NCBI GenBank assembly: GCA_035296325.1
Contig: DATHBD010000058.1
Coordinates: 124,001 to 188,000, forward strand
Direction: 5' to 3'
Length of the DNA: 64,000 bases
Source: DATHBD01 sp035296325
Lineage (GTDB): Bacteria > Actinomycetota > Actinomycetes > Mycobacteriales > Micromonosporaceae
Position numbers and translations under genes: made by a program. Shown piece after piece: positions 23,671 to 32,994 of this stretch (its first letter is position 1; every line of letters begins with the position of its first letter). The notes under the pieces were generated by a model. It had not been told where the DNA came from. It searched no databases and worked only from the letters and a program-made list of their open reading frames with translations.

Positions 23671-24657
23671 ATGAGTACCCGTGTCGAAGCCAGGCCACCG
23701 GCCCATGCCAGGCAGCCCCAGCGCCGCAGCTCCAAACGGCGGACCATGCGCCAGATCCGGCTGGCCCGCCTGGACATGAAGCTTTCCCCCTACGCGTACA
23801 TCATCCCGTTCTTCGTGATTTTCGGGATCTTCGGGCTGTACCCGATGGTCTACACGTTCTGGGTGTCGCTGCACGACTGGGCGCCCGGCGCAACCGAGCA
23901 CGCGTTCATCGGCCTGGACAACTACGCCGAGCTGTGGAACGACTCGCAGTTCTGGAACGCGGCCGGCAACACGGTCGGCATCTTCGTGTTGTCGACGGTG
24001 CCGCAGCTCACGCTGGCGCTGATCCTGGCGAACACGCTGAACCGTCGGATCCGCAGCCGGACATTCTTCCGGATGGCCATCGCGGTGCCGATCATCACCT
24101 CCACGGCGGCGGTGGCGATCGTCTTCGGTCAGTTGTTCGGCCGTGACTTCGGCCTGATCAACTACGGGCTGCAGTTCTTCGGCGTTGAGAACATCGACTG
24201 GCAGGCGAGCCGATGGGCCTCCTGGACCGCGATCTCGGCGATGGTGGACTGGCGCTGGACCGGGTACAACGCCCTGATCTACCTGGCCGCCATGCAGTCC
24301 ATCTCCAAAGACCTGTACGAGTCGGCCGAACTCGACGGCGCATCCCGGCGCCGCCAGTTCTGGCAGATCACCGTGCCGCTGCTACGGCCCACCATCATCT
24401 TCACCGTGATCATCTCCACCATCGGTGGCATGCAGCTCTTCACCGAGCCGCTGCTCTTCTCCGCCGGCAGCGGATCGATCTCCGGCGGCTCGGAGGGTCA
24501 GTTCCAGACCGTGACGATGTACATCATCCAGGCGATGTTCAACCGGTTCCGATTCGGTTACGCCGCGGCGATGGCGTGGATGCTGTTCCTGTTGATCATC
24601 CTGATCACGTTCATCAACTACCTGATCACCCGCCGCATCAATTCGGCCGGAAAGTAA
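23671..24657 (+). CDS. cebF: Sugar ABC transporter permease (CebF-like)
   Basis: 328 residues with about six transmembrane segments. The N-terminal part has a basic cytoplasmic extension and then LSPYAYIIPFFVIFGIFGLYPMVYTFWVSL, typical of the MalF/UgpA group. The EAA loop that docks the ATPase is YESAELDGASRRRQFWQITV. Forms the membrane channel with CebG for import of the CebE-bound sugar. Confidence 0.88.
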   Translation: MSTRVEARPPAHARQPQRRSSKRRTMRQIRLARLDMKLSPYAYIIPFFVIFGIFGLYPMVYTFWVSLHDWAPGATEHAFIGLDNYAELWNDSQFWNAAGNTVGIFVLSTVPQLTLALILANTLNRRIRSRTFFRMAIAVPIITSTAAVAIVFGQLFGRDFGLINYGLQFFGVENIDWQASRWASWTAISAMVDWRWTGYNALIYLAAMQSISKDLYESAELDGASRRRQFWQITVPLLRPTIIFTVIISTIGGMQLFTEPLLFSAGSGSISGGSEGQFQTVTMYIIQAMFNRFRFGYAAAMAWMLFLLIILITFINYLITRRINSAGK

Positions 24658-24666
24658 GGCGGCACC

Positions 24667-25575
24667 ATGACGACGACGCAGGCACCGGCATCGGCACCGG
24701 TGGTGCCCATCGCCACCGGGCGCCGGAGCGGCTCGGGCGCCGGGGAGCGGCTGTGGAAGGCCTCTCCGTTGACGTACGCGGCGCTGATCTTCGCCATCAT
24801 CCTGTCGGTCTTTCCGCTGTACTGGATGCTCGTTGTCGCCTCGCGGACCAACGACGCGATCGGTGACGTGCCTCCGGTCATGATCCCCGGGGGCAACCTC
24901 GGCGAGAACATCACGCGCGTGCTGAACAACCAGGACGCCAACTTCCTCAAGGGCATCATCAACTCGCTGATCGTGTCCTCGGTGATCACGGTGTCGACGG
25001 TCTTCTTCGGCTCGCTCGCGGGTTTCGCGTTCGCGAAACTGCGGTTCCGGGGCAAGAACATGCTCCTGATCGCGATCCTGGCCACGATGATGGTCCCGGT
25101 GCAGCTGGGCATGATCCCGCTGTACATCCTGATGGTGAAACTGGGCTGGAACAATGAACTCCAGTCGGTGATCGTGCCGTTCCTGATCAGCGGGTTCGGC
25201 GTGTTCATGATGCGGCAGTACGCCAGTCAGGCGGTCGCCGACGAGCTCATCGAGGCGGCCCGGGTGGACGGCTGCTCGACCTGGCGGATCTACTGGAACG
25301 TGGTGTTACCGGCGTTGCGCCCGGCGGCGGCCGTGCTCGGTCTGCTGACGTTCATGCAGTCCTGGAACGAGTTCTTCTGGCCCTTCGTGGTGATGCAGGA
25401 CCAAGAGAACCCGACCGTCCAGATCTCGCTGCGGACGCTCAACACCGCCTACTACGCGGACTACTCCCAGATCTTCGCGGGCACCGCGCTGGCCACCATT
25501 CCGCTGCTGTTCGTATTCATCGTCTTCGGCCGCCAGATCATCGGCGGCATCATGGAAGGCGCAGTCAAGGCGTGA
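24667..25575 (+). CDS. cebG: Sugar ABC transporter permease (CebG-like)
   Basis: 302 residues, MalG/UgpE group, six predicted transmembrane segments; EAA loop IEAARVDGCSTWRIYWNVVL. Nine bases after cebF. The stop overlaps the GTG of the following beta-glucosidase (GTGA), so the intracellular hydrolase is coupled to the transporter. Confidence 0.88.
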   Translation: MTTTQAPASAPVVPIATGRRSGSGAGERLWKASPLTYAALIFAIILSVFPLYWMLVVASRTNDAIGDVPPVMIPGGNLGENITRVLNNQDANFLKGIINSLIVSSVITVSTVFFGSLAGFAFAKLRFRGKNMLLIAILATMMVPVQLGMIPLYILMVKLGWNNELQSVIVPFLISGFGVFMMRQYASQAVADELIEAARVDGCSTWRIYWNVVLPALRPAAAVLGLLTFMQSWNEFFWPFVVMQDQENPTVQISLRTLNTAYYADYSQIFAGTALATIPLLFVFIVFGRQIIGGIMEGAVKA

Positions 25576-27017
25576 CCGGCAACGATCCGCGGTCGGAGAC
25601 GGCCGTGCCGGCCGGGCCCGCCGACCTGAGCTTCCCGCCCGGATTCCTGTTGGGCGCCGCCACGGCGGCATACCAGATCGAGGGCGCCGCGACCGAGGAC
25701 GGTCGCGGCCCCTCCATCTGGGACACCTTCAGCCACACCCCGGGTCGGGTCCGCGAGGGCGACACCGGCGACGTGGCCTGCGACCACTACCACCGGTGGC
25801 GCGACGACGTGGCACTGATGGCCGGGATGGGGCTGGACGCCTACCGCTTCTCGGTCTCGTGGCCGCGGGTGCAACCGGGCGGCCGCGGCCCGGTCAACGC
25901 GGCGGGGATGGACTTCTACTCGCGGCTCGTCGACGAGCTGCTGGGGCACGGCATCCAGCCGTGGCTCACGCTGTACCACTGGGACCTTCCGGTCGAGCTG
26001 GAGGACGCCGGCGGCTGGCCGGAGCGGGACACCGCCGCCCGGTTCGCCGAGTACGCGATGCTGGTCCACGACGCGCTCCGCGACCGGGTCCAGCACTGGA
26101 CGACGCTGAACGAGCCGTGGTGCTCGGCGTTCCAGGGGTACGCCTCCGGGCTGCACGCACCGGGACGGACCGAGCCGGCGGCCGCCCTCGCCGCGACGCA
26201 CCACCTGCTTCTCGGGCACGGGATGGCGGCCCGGGCGATCCGGGCCGCCGCGCCGGACGCACAGGTCAGCATCACGCTCAACCTGTACGCCGTGTCGCCG
26301 GCGACCGGGTCCGCCGCCGACGCGGACGCCGCCCGGCGCATCGACGGGCTCGCCAACCGGCTGTTCCTCGACCCGGTGCTGCTCGGCAGGTACCCGTCCG
26401 ACGTGGTCGCCGATCTGGCCGACGCCACCGACTTCGGTTTCGTCCAGGACGACGACCTCGCCACGATCGCGGCGCCGCTGTCAATGCTGGGGATCAACTA
26501 CTACAGCCGGTACACCGTCGGTGGGCCGGTCGACGAGGCGACGCCGGAGCCCGCCACCTCGTACTGGCGGCCGCCGTCGAACTGGCCCGGCAGTCCCGAC
26601 GTGCGCTTCGTCGAGACCGGCCGACCGCGCACGGAGATGAACTGGGAGATCGACGCGCCCGGTCTCACCGAGACGCTGCAGCGGGTGCACGCCGACTACC
26701 CGGCGCTGCCGCTGTACATCACCGAGAACGGTGCCGCGTTCGCCGACTCGGTCGGCCCGGACGGCGAGGTGCACGATCCCGACCGGATCGCGTACTTCGA
26801 CGCGCACCTGCGGGCGTGCCACGACGCCATCCGGTCCGGCGTACCCCTGAAGGGGTACTTCGCGTGGTCGCTGATGGACAACTTCGAATGGGCTTGGGGA
26901 TATACCCGGCGTTTCGGGCTCGTATACGTCCACTATCCGACGCAGCAGCGCATCCTGAAGGCGAGCGGTCGGTGGTACGCCGACGTCGCGCGCCGCCACG
27001 GCTTATCGGCAGGGTGA
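25572..27017 (+). CDS. bglC: GH1 beta-glucosidase (BglC-like)
   Basis: 481 residues, no signal peptide, so cytoplasmic. Family GH1 residues are complete: acid/base E181 in TLNEPW and nucleophile E385 in YITENG, with the N-terminal FPPGFLLGAATAAYQIEGA and the C-terminal GYFAWSLMDNFEWAWGY. It hydrolyses cellobiose and short cellodextrins delivered by CebEFG to glucose. GTG start overlaps the cebG stop. Confidence 0.93.
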   Translation: MTGNDPRSETAVPAGPADLSFPPGFLLGAATAAYQIEGAATEDGRGPSIWDTFSHTPGRVREGDTGDVACDHYHRWRDDVALMAGMGLDAYRFSVSWPRVQPGGRGPVNAAGMDFYSRLVDELLGHGIQPWLTLYHWDLPVELEDAGGWPERDTAARFAEYAMLVHDALRDRVQHWTTLNEPWCSAFQGYASGLHAPGRTEPAAALAATHHLLLGHGMAARAIRAAAPDAQVSITLNLYAVSPATGSAADADAARRIDGLANRLFLDPVLLGRYPSDVVADLADATDFGFVQDDDLATIAAPLSMLGINYYSRYTVGGPVDEATPEPATSYWRPPSNWPGSPDVRFVETGRPRTEMNWEIDAPGLTETLQRVHADYPALPLYITENGAAFADSVGPDGEVHDPDRIAYFDAHLRACHDAIRSGVPLKGYFAWSLMDNFEWAWGYTRRFGLVYVHYPTQQRILKASGRWYADVARRHGLSAG

Positions 27018-27046
27018 AAGGGCGGGGCGAGCACACGGAGCGAAGG

Positions 27047-28111
27047 GTGACGAGATTGACCAGCCAGCGGACGAGGTCGGCCGGTCGCCCGACGCTGGAC
27101 CAGGTCGCAGCGCACGCCGGGGTGGGCCGAGGCACCGTCTCCCGGGTGGTGAACGGCTCGCCACAGGTGAGCGAGGTGGCTCGGGAAGCGGTCCAGCGGG
27201 CGATCACCGAACTCGGGTACGTGCCCAACCGCGCGGCGAGGGCGCTGGTCACCAACCGCACCGACTCGGTGGCCCTGGTGGTGTCGGAGTCCGAGGAGCG
27301 CGTCTTCGGTGAGCCCTTCTTCGCCGGCATCGTGCGCGGCATCAGCAGCGTGCTCGCCGAGACGCGGATGCAGCTTTGGCTCGCCATGGCCCAGTCCCCG
27401 GCCGATCGGGAACGGGTCGAGTACCACCTCACCACCCAGCACGTGGACGGCGTCATGCTGCTGTCCCTGCACGACTCGGATCCGCTGCCCGCTCTGCTCT
27501 CCGAGCGCGGGTTGCCGACCGTGCTCGGCGGCCGCCCGGCACGCATGCTGGAGCCGGGGAACGTCAGCAGTGATGCCGGTGGCATCTGTTTCGTCGATGT
27601 CGACAACGCGGGCGGTGCCCGCAGCGTCGTGGAGTACCTGCTGGGCCTCGGCCGGCGCACCGTCGGGGTGATCGCCGGACCGCAGGACATGGGCGTCGGT
27701 GTCGCCCGCCTCGACGGGTACCGCGAGGCACTGCTGCTCGCGGGCATCGCCGCCGATGAGCGCCTGGTCGCGTTCGGCGACTTCAGCGAAGCCAGCGGGG
27801 CGGTCGCCACGCAGGAACTCCTGCGCGCCCGGCCCGACCTCGACGCACTGTTCGCGTCGTCCGACCTGATGGCCGCGGGCGCCATCCGCGCGCTGCGGGA
27901 GGCCGGCCGGCGGGTGCCGGCGGACGTAGCCGTCGTCGGGTTCGAGGACTCGGCGATCGCTCAGCAGACCGACCCACCCCTCACCACCGTCCACCAGTCC
28001 GTGGAGGCGATGGGTCGAGAGATGGCGCGCCTGCTCCTGGCACGCATCACGGGCAACGACGCCCAGTCGATCCTGCTCAACACGTATCTGGTTGTCCGAG
28101 AATCTGCCTAG
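27047..28111 (+). CDS. cebR: LacI-family repressor of the cellobiose operon (CebR-like)
   Basis: 354 residues from GTG 27047 (GGAG eight bases upstream); a GTG at 27014 overlapping the bglC stop would add 11 residues. The N-terminal helix-turn-helix GRPTLDQVAAHAGVGRGTVSRVVNGSPQVS is nearly identical in type to CebR, and hinge and periplasmic-binding-like sensor follow (ALVVSESEERVFGEPFFAGIVRG; CFVDVDNAGGARSVVEYL). It probably binds the two CebR boxes in front of cebE and releases them with cellobiose. Its stop lies in the ribosome-binding site of the phosphorylase gene. Confidence 0.88.
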   Translation: MTRLTSQRTRSAGRPTLDQVAAHAGVGRGTVSRVVNGSPQVSEVAREAVQRAITELGYVPNRAARALVTNRTDSVALVVSESEERVFGEPFFAGIVRGISSVLAETRMQLWLAMAQSPADRERVEYHLTTQHVDGVMLLSLHDSDPLPALLSERGLPTVLGGRPARMLEPGNVSSDAGGICFVDVDNAGGARSVVEYLLGLGRRTVGVIAGPQDMGVGVARLDGYREALLLAGIAADERLVAFGDFSEASGAVATQELLRARPDLDALFASSDLMAAGAIRALREAGRRVPADVAVVGFEDSAIAQQTDPPLTTVHQSVEAMGREMARLLLARITGNDAQSILLNTYLVVRESA

Positions 28112-28119
28112 GAGGCACA

Positions 28120-30567
28120 GTGCGCTACGGGCACTTCGACGATGAGCGCCGCGAGTACGTGATTGACCGGCCGGACACGCCGCTGCCCTGGATCAACTAC
28201 CTGGGCACCGAGGCGTACTTCGGCATCATCTCGAACACCGCGGGCGGCTACTCGTTCTACCGTGACTCCCGGCTGCGCCGGCTCACCCGGTACCGGTACA
28301 ACAACGCCCCGTTCGACCTCGGCGGGCGCTACCTGTACCTGCGCGACAACGCCTCCGGGGCGTACTGGTCGCCGTCGTGGCAGCCGACCCAGCCCGAGCT
28401 GGACTCCTACGAGTGCCGGCACGGGCTGTCGTACACCTCGATCAGTTCCAGCTACCAGGGCATCCGGGCCGAGACGCTGTACTTCGCGCCGCTCGGCGAG
28501 ACGCTCGAGGTCTGGCGACTGCGGGTCACCAACGACCGGGACACCGCCGTGGACCTGTCCATGTTCTCCTCGGTGGAGTTCTGCCTGTGGGACGCCCAGG
28601 ACGACGCGACGAACTTCCAGCGCAACTTCAACACCGGCCAGGTCGAGGTCGTCGACGACGTCATCTACCACAAGACGGAGTACCGGGAGCGGCGCGACCA
28701 CTTCGCGTACTTCGCCTGCTCCGAGCCATTGGCCGGGTTCGATACATCACGGGAGACCTTCCTCGGGGCGTACCGGGGCGTCGATCGGCCGGTCGTCGTG
28801 GAGCGCGGCGAGTCCGGGAACTCGATCACGAACGGCTGGGCGCCGCACGGCAGCCACCACGTCAAGCTGACGCTGGCGCCGGGGGAGACCCGGGAAGTGA
28901 TCTTCGTGCTCGGGTACTGGGAGAACCCGCGGGACGCCAAGTTCGACCCGCCGAACTCCCAGACGATCAACAAAACGCTGGTCCGGCCGGTGATCGAGCG
29001 GTGGCTGCGGCCCGAGGTGGTGGAGTCCGGCTTCGCGGCGCTGCGCGAATCGTGGACCTCGATGCTGGCCAACCTGCAGGTCGACACGCCCGATCCGGAC
29101 ACCGACCGCATGGTCAACGTGTGGAACGCCTACCAGAACCTGGTCACCTTCAACATGAGCCGCTCGACCTCGTTCTACGAGTCGGGCATCGGCCGTGGCA
29201 TGGGCTTCCGCGACTCCAACCAGGACCTGCTCGGCTTCGTGCACATGATCCCGGACCGGGCCCGGCAACGGATCCTGGACATCGCGGCGACCCAGCTGGA
29301 GACCGGCGGGGCCTACCACCAGTACCAGCCGCTCACCAAGCGCGGGAACAACGACATCGGATCGGGTTTCAACGATGATCCGCTGTGGCTGATCCTGGGC
29401 GTCGGGGCGTACCTGAAGGAGACCGGTGACGCGTCGATCCTTGACGAGCCGGTGCCCTACGACAACGCCGAGGGCACCCAGACTCCGCTCTACGAGCACC
29501 TCCAGCGCTCGCTGCGGTACACCCTGGACCGGCTCGGCCCGCACGGCCTGCCGCTGATCGGGCGGGCCGACTGGAACGACTGCCTGAACCTCAACTGCTT
29601 CTCCGAGACGCCCGGGGAGCCGTTCCAGACCACCGAGAACAAGGCCGGCGGGGTGGCCGAGAGCGTCTTCATCGCCGGGCTCTTCGTGCTGGCGGCGAAG
29701 GAGCTCGCCGGCATCGCGGAGTCGCGGACGCTCGCCGACGAGGCGGTCGCCTACCGCGCCGCGGCGGAGAAGATGACCGGCACCATCACCGAGCACGGGT
29801 GGGACGGTGCGTGGTTCCGCCGGGCGTACGACTTCTACGGCAACGTCATCGGCTCCAGCGAGAACGACGAGGGTCAGATCTACATCGAGCCGCAGGGCAT
29901 GTGCATCCTCGGTGGCGTCGGCGTGGAGGACGGCACGGCGGCCAAGGCGCTGGAGAGCGTCCGGGAGCGGCTCGCCACGCCGCACGGCATCGTGCTGCAG
30001 CAACCGGCGTACTCCAAGTACTACGTCGAACTGGGCGAGATCTCCTCGTACCCGCCCGGGTACAAGGAGAACGCCGGAATCTTCTGCCACACCAACCCGT
30101 GGCTGATGATCGCCGAAACCATGGTCGGCAACGGTGATCAGGCCTTCGACTACTACAAGCGGATCAATCCGTCGGCCCGCGAGGCGATCAGCGAGCAGCA
30201 CCGCTGCGAGCCGTACGTCTACGCCCAGATGATCGCGGGCAAGGACGCACCCACCCACGGCGAGGCGAAGAACTCCTGGCTCACCGGCACGGCGGCCTGG
30301 AACTTCGTGGCGATCACGCAGTGGATCCTCGGCATCCGGGCGGACTTCACCGGACTGCGGATCGACCCGGTACTGCCGGCCGAGTGGGACGGCTTCACCG
30401 CCACCCGCCGCTTCCGGGGTGCCACGTACCAGATCGCGGTGCGCAAGCCGGTCGGCGCGACCGGCCGGGTGGGCCATCTGATGGTGGACGGCACCCGGGT
30501 CGAGGGCAGCCTGGTGCCCCTCGCCGAGGCCGGTGCCACGGTGCGGGTGGAGGCGTTCGTCGAGTAA
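28120..30567 (+). CDS. GH94 cellobiose phosphorylase
   Basis: 815 residues from GTG 28120, whose GGAGG overlaps the cebR stop. The sequence follows characterised actinobacterial cellobiose phosphorylases from end to end: RYGHFDDERREYVI at the start, GGYSFYRDSRLRRLTRYRYNN, GIGRGMGFRDSNQDLLGFVH, and the catalytic acid D487 in GRADWNDCLNLNCF. It converts cellobiose plus phosphate to glucose 1-phosphate plus glucose in the cytoplasm. Together with bglC it gives the operon both a hydrolytic and a phosphorolytic route for the same imported sugar. Confidence 0.93.
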   Translation: MRYGHFDDERREYVIDRPDTPLPWINYLGTEAYFGIISNTAGGYSFYRDSRLRRLTRYRYNNAPFDLGGRYLYLRDNASGAYWSPSWQPTQPELDSYECRHGLSYTSISSSYQGIRAETLYFAPLGETLEVWRLRVTNDRDTAVDLSMFSSVEFCLWDAQDDATNFQRNFNTGQVEVVDDVIYHKTEYRERRDHFAYFACSEPLAGFDTSRETFLGAYRGVDRPVVVERGESGNSITNGWAPHGSHHVKLTLAPGETREVIFVLGYWENPRDAKFDPPNSQTINKTLVRPVIERWLRPEVVESGFAALRESWTSMLANLQVDTPDPDTDRMVNVWNAYQNLVTFNMSRSTSFYESGIGRGMGFRDSNQDLLGFVHMIPDRARQRILDIAATQLETGGAYHQYQPLTKRGNNDIGSGFNDDPLWLILGVGAYLKETGDASILDEPVPYDNAEGTQTPLYEHLQRSLRYTLDRLGPHGLPLIGRADWNDCLNLNCFSETPGEPFQTTENKAGGVAESVFIAGLFVLAAKELAGIAESRTLADEAVAYRAAAEKMTGTITEHGWDGAWFRRAYDFYGNVIGSSENDEGQIYIEPQGMCILGGVGVEDGTAAKALESVRERLATPHGIVLQQPAYSKYYVELGEISSYPPGYKENAGIFCHTNPWLMIAETMVGNGDQAFDYYKRINPSAREAISEQHRCEPYVYAQMIAGKDAPTHGEAKNSWLTGTAAWNFVAITQWILGIRADFTGLRIDPVLPAEWDGFTATRRFRGATYQIAVRKPVGATGRVGHLMVDGTRVEGSLVPLAEAGATVRVEAFVE

Positions 30568-30580
30568 CCCGACGTTTCTC

Positions 30581-30614
30581 GCGGTGCCCGTGGCCTCGAG
30601 GCCACGGGCACCGC
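30581..30614 (+). terminator. Terminator of the ceb operon
   Basis: A perfect 34-base palindrome (arm GCGGTGCCCGTGGCCTC) starts 13 bases after the phosphorylase stop. Confidence 0.9.
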
Positions 30615-31034
30615 CGTATCCGGGGCCAGCCGGCATGCGGCGTCGGCCCGCCGGTATGTGGCTGAGACACCGAATGGCGCGCGAATACGGTGCTTCACGC
30701 GCATGTCGGCGAGTGGCCGCGCGCGAGCCGGGCGCGTCGCGCGGGCGGATCGGGCTGGCGCGCCGGCGCCGCGTCGGGACGCTGCGAGCCTCGCCGCCGG
30801 GGAAACTTTCGGTGTCGTTCCCCCGAGCGTCCGGCCGCCAGCGGACCGCTTTGTCGGCCGTCATCGCCCGACAATCCGGTGTACCGATTCAACTTGCCCG
30901 CGCCCGCGTGGCGACCCGAGCAACACCCGTGGGGGAACTTTCACAGTCATCGGGTGTTTGTGGATGCGGTTCCGGCGCGCATTGGTCACACTCGCAGGCA
31001 TCGAAGCACTCCACCGGCCCACCGGAGGACGTAC
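30615..31034. other. 420-bp intergenic region upstream of the second LacI gene
   Basis: No gene seen. Two similar motifs occur: GGGGAAACTTTCGG at 30799-30812 and GGGGGAACTTTCAC at 30931-30944. The first is followed by TTCCCC (30818-30823), giving an inverted repeat with GGGGAA. The second sits inside an 8-bp inverted repeat AACACCCG (30922-30929)/CGGGTGTT (30951-30958). No CebR box was found here. A GGAGG lies just before the LacI ATG. Confidence 0.5.
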
Positions 31035-32087
31035 ATGGCCAGCCACCGCCGAGGGGCCACCCGGCAACCCACGCTCGACCACGTAGCGGCCCGCGCCGGT
31101 GTCGGCCGCGGTACCGCGTCGCGGGTCCTCAACGGTTCACCACAGGTCAGCCCGGCCACCCGGCGCGCCGTCGAGCAGGCGATCTCCGATCTGGGGTACG
31201 TGCCGAACCGGGCCGCCCGCACGCTGGTCACCCAGCGGGCCGACTCGGTGGCCCTGGTGGTCTCGGAGTCGCAGGAGCGGCTGTTCGGCGAGCCGTTCTT
31301 CGCCGGCATCGTGCGCGGTGTCAGCTCGGTCCTCGCCGGCACACCGATGCAGATGTGGCTCGCGATGGCGCAGTCTCCGGCCGACCGGCAGATCGTCGAA
31401 CGGCACCTCACCCGCCAGCACGTGGACGGTGTGCTGCTGCTGTCCCTGCACGACTCGGACCCGCTGCCCCTGGTGCTGGCGGAGCGGGGCGTGCCCACGG
31501 TGCTCGGTGGTCGGCCAGGGCGGATGCTGCGGCCGGACCTGTCCGACGGCGAGCCCCGGATCTGCTACGTCGACGTGGACAACTCCGGCGGTGCCCGCGC
31601 CGCGGTCGAGTACCTGCTGGCCCGGGGGCGCCGGGCGGTCGGGGTGATCGCCGGCCCTCAGGACATGGGCGTCGGCGTCGCCCGCCTGGCCGGCTACCTC
31701 GACGCCATCGAGGGCTCCGGCGTTCCGGTCGATCCGAAGCTCATCGCGTACGGCGACTTCACCGTCGCCGGCGGAGCGGCCGCCATGCGGAAGCTGCTGG
31801 CCGGCCGGCCGGACCTCGACGCGGTCTTCGCCGCGTCCGACCTGATGGCCTACGGGGCCATCCGGTGCCTGCAGACGCTGGGCCGACGGGTGCCGCAGGA
31901 CGTGGCGGTGGTCGGGTTCGACGACTCGGCGATCGCCCGCCAGACCGAGCCGCCCCTGACCACGGTGCACCAGTCCGTCGAGGAGATGGGCCGGGAGATG
32001 GCCCGCCTGCTGCTGGCGTGCATTTCCGGGGAACCCAGGCGTTCTGTGGTGCTGGACACCCACCTGGTGCGCCGGGCGTCCGCTTAG
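31035..32087 (+). CDS. Second LacI-family regulator, paralogue of the CebR-like protein
   Basis: 350 residues, ATG 31035 with GGAGG. It shares long identical blocks with the regulator at 27047 (VSESQERLFGEPFFAGIVRG, MAQSPADR, QHVDGVLLLSLHDSDPLP, VIAGPQDMGVGVARL), so the two arose by duplication. The DNA-recognition helix (VGRGTASRVLNGSPQVS) is almost the same, so it could bind CebR-like sites as well. It is separated from the ceb operon by a strong terminator and has its own control region. Ligand unknown, likely a glucoside or oligosaccharide. Confidence 0.88.
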   Translation: MASHRRGATRQPTLDHVAARAGVGRGTASRVLNGSPQVSPATRRAVEQAISDLGYVPNRAARTLVTQRADSVALVVSESQERLFGEPFFAGIVRGVSSVLAGTPMQMWLAMAQSPADRQIVERHLTRQHVDGVLLLSLHDSDPLPLVLAERGVPTVLGGRPGRMLRPDLSDGEPRICYVDVDNSGGARAAVEYLLARGRRAVGVIAGPQDMGVGVARLAGYLDAIEGSGVPVDPKLIAYGDFTVAGGAAAMRKLLAGRPDLDAVFAASDLMAYGAIRCLQTLGRRVPQDVAVVGFDDSAIARQTEPPLTTVHQSVEEMGREMARLLLACISGEPRRSVVLDTHLVRRASA

Positions 32088-32150
32088 CGGCCGTACGTCC
32101 GCTTCCCGACGGCGCTGGCCGGCGCCTTGTTCCGACAGTGATACGGCCGC
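32087..32150 (+). terminator. Candidate terminator after the second LacI gene
   Basis: GCGGCCGTA (32087-32095) and TACGGCCGC (32142-32150) form a 9-bp inverted repeat that encloses an inner GGCGC...GCGCC hairpin (32111-32126). Plausible terminator or leader structure before the ACT-domain genes. Confidence 0.4.
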
Positions 32151-32204
32151 GAAATGCCGCGGAAACGCCCCACCGGCAGGCTGTACCCACCGGAGGGAGT
32201 TCAC

Positions 32205-32966
32205 ATGCTGTTGCGGCTGCGGGTCGCGCTACCAGACCGGCCCGGATCGCTCGGGCAGGTCGCGCGCACCCTTGGTGTGGCTGGCGCCGACATCGTCTCG
32301 GTGGTGGTGCTGGAACGCATCGGCGGCCGTGCGGTCGATGACTTCACCGTGGTCTGGCCGGCGTCGGCCCCCGTCGAGCGGGTGCTCGTGGGGCTGTCCG
32401 CCGTGCCGGGAGTTCGGGTCGATGGTGTCTGGCGGGGCACCGAGCTACCCGAACCGGGCGGCCGTGAGGTCGCACTCGTCGGGCAGGTGGCGGCCAGCCC
32501 GGCGATCGGACTGTCGACGCTTGTCGACGCGGTACCCGCGCCGTTCGGCGCGGACTGGGCCGCGGCGCTCGCGGTTGGCGCGGACTGGGCCGGCGGCACC
32601 CCCGTCGGCGGCGGCGAAGCCGCTCTGGTCTGCGTGAGCTGGCGGGCGCCAGTGGTACCTCCCCTGATGGAAATCGCACCACTGAGGCCGCGGGCAACCA
32701 CCGCGGCCGACGGCACCCACCTTGCGGTTGCACCGTTCCAGCGTGGCGGGCTGGTACTGGTCGTGGCGCGCGGAGGCCCGGGCGGGGACTCCGGAGCGCC
32801 GCCGTTCCACCGGTCGGAGGTGGATCGGCTCGCGCAGTTGGTGGGTGCGGTCGCAGCGGTGTTGGGGGATCGGCTGGCGGGATCCGGCTTGGCGGAGCCG
32901 GGTGGGGCGGGCGCGGGCGGGGCGCCCGCCCCCGCCAGACCGATGAGTACGAGCACTGCGGCGTAA
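32205..32966 (+). CDS. ACT-domain protein, possible amino-acid sensor
   Basis: 253 residues from ATG 32205 with GGAGGG upstream. Residues 1-80 are a clear ACT domain (LRLRVALPDRPGSLGQVARTLGVAGADI, ending in a GVRVDGVWRG strand). The remainder resembles a GAF-like domain: strand-rich, ending PPFHRSEVDRLAQLVGAVAAVLG, then a Gly/Ala/Pro-rich tail. No catalytic domain is evident. ACT domains bind amino acids and control enzymes or regulators. Twenty-eight bases before a second, related ACT gene. Confidence 0.75.
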   Translation: MLLRLRVALPDRPGSLGQVARTLGVAGADIVSVVVLERIGGRAVDDFTVVWPASAPVERVLVGLSAVPGVRVDGVWRGTELPEPGGREVALVGQVAASPAIGLSTLVDAVPAPFGADWAAALAVGADWAGGTPVGGGEAALVCVSWRAPVVPPLMEIAPLRPRATTAADGTHLAVAPFQRGGLVLVVARGGPGGDSGAPPFHRSEVDRLAQLVGAVAAVLGDRLAGSGLAEPGGAGAGGAPAPARPMSTSTAA

Positions 32967-32994
32967 CCGCCGCCCAGTCGAGAGGAGACGTCCG

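Noticed and set aside
27014..27049. GTGA start overlapping the bglC stop as start of cebR
   Set aside because: Possible, but the GTG at 27047 has a better ribosome-binding site and gives a protein starting close to the HTH as in other LacI proteins; kept only as an alternative.
28747..30864. 705-codon minus-strand frame opposite the GH94 gene
   Set aside because: Shadow of the phosphorylase, which aligns with its family over the full length; the frame even crosses the terminator.
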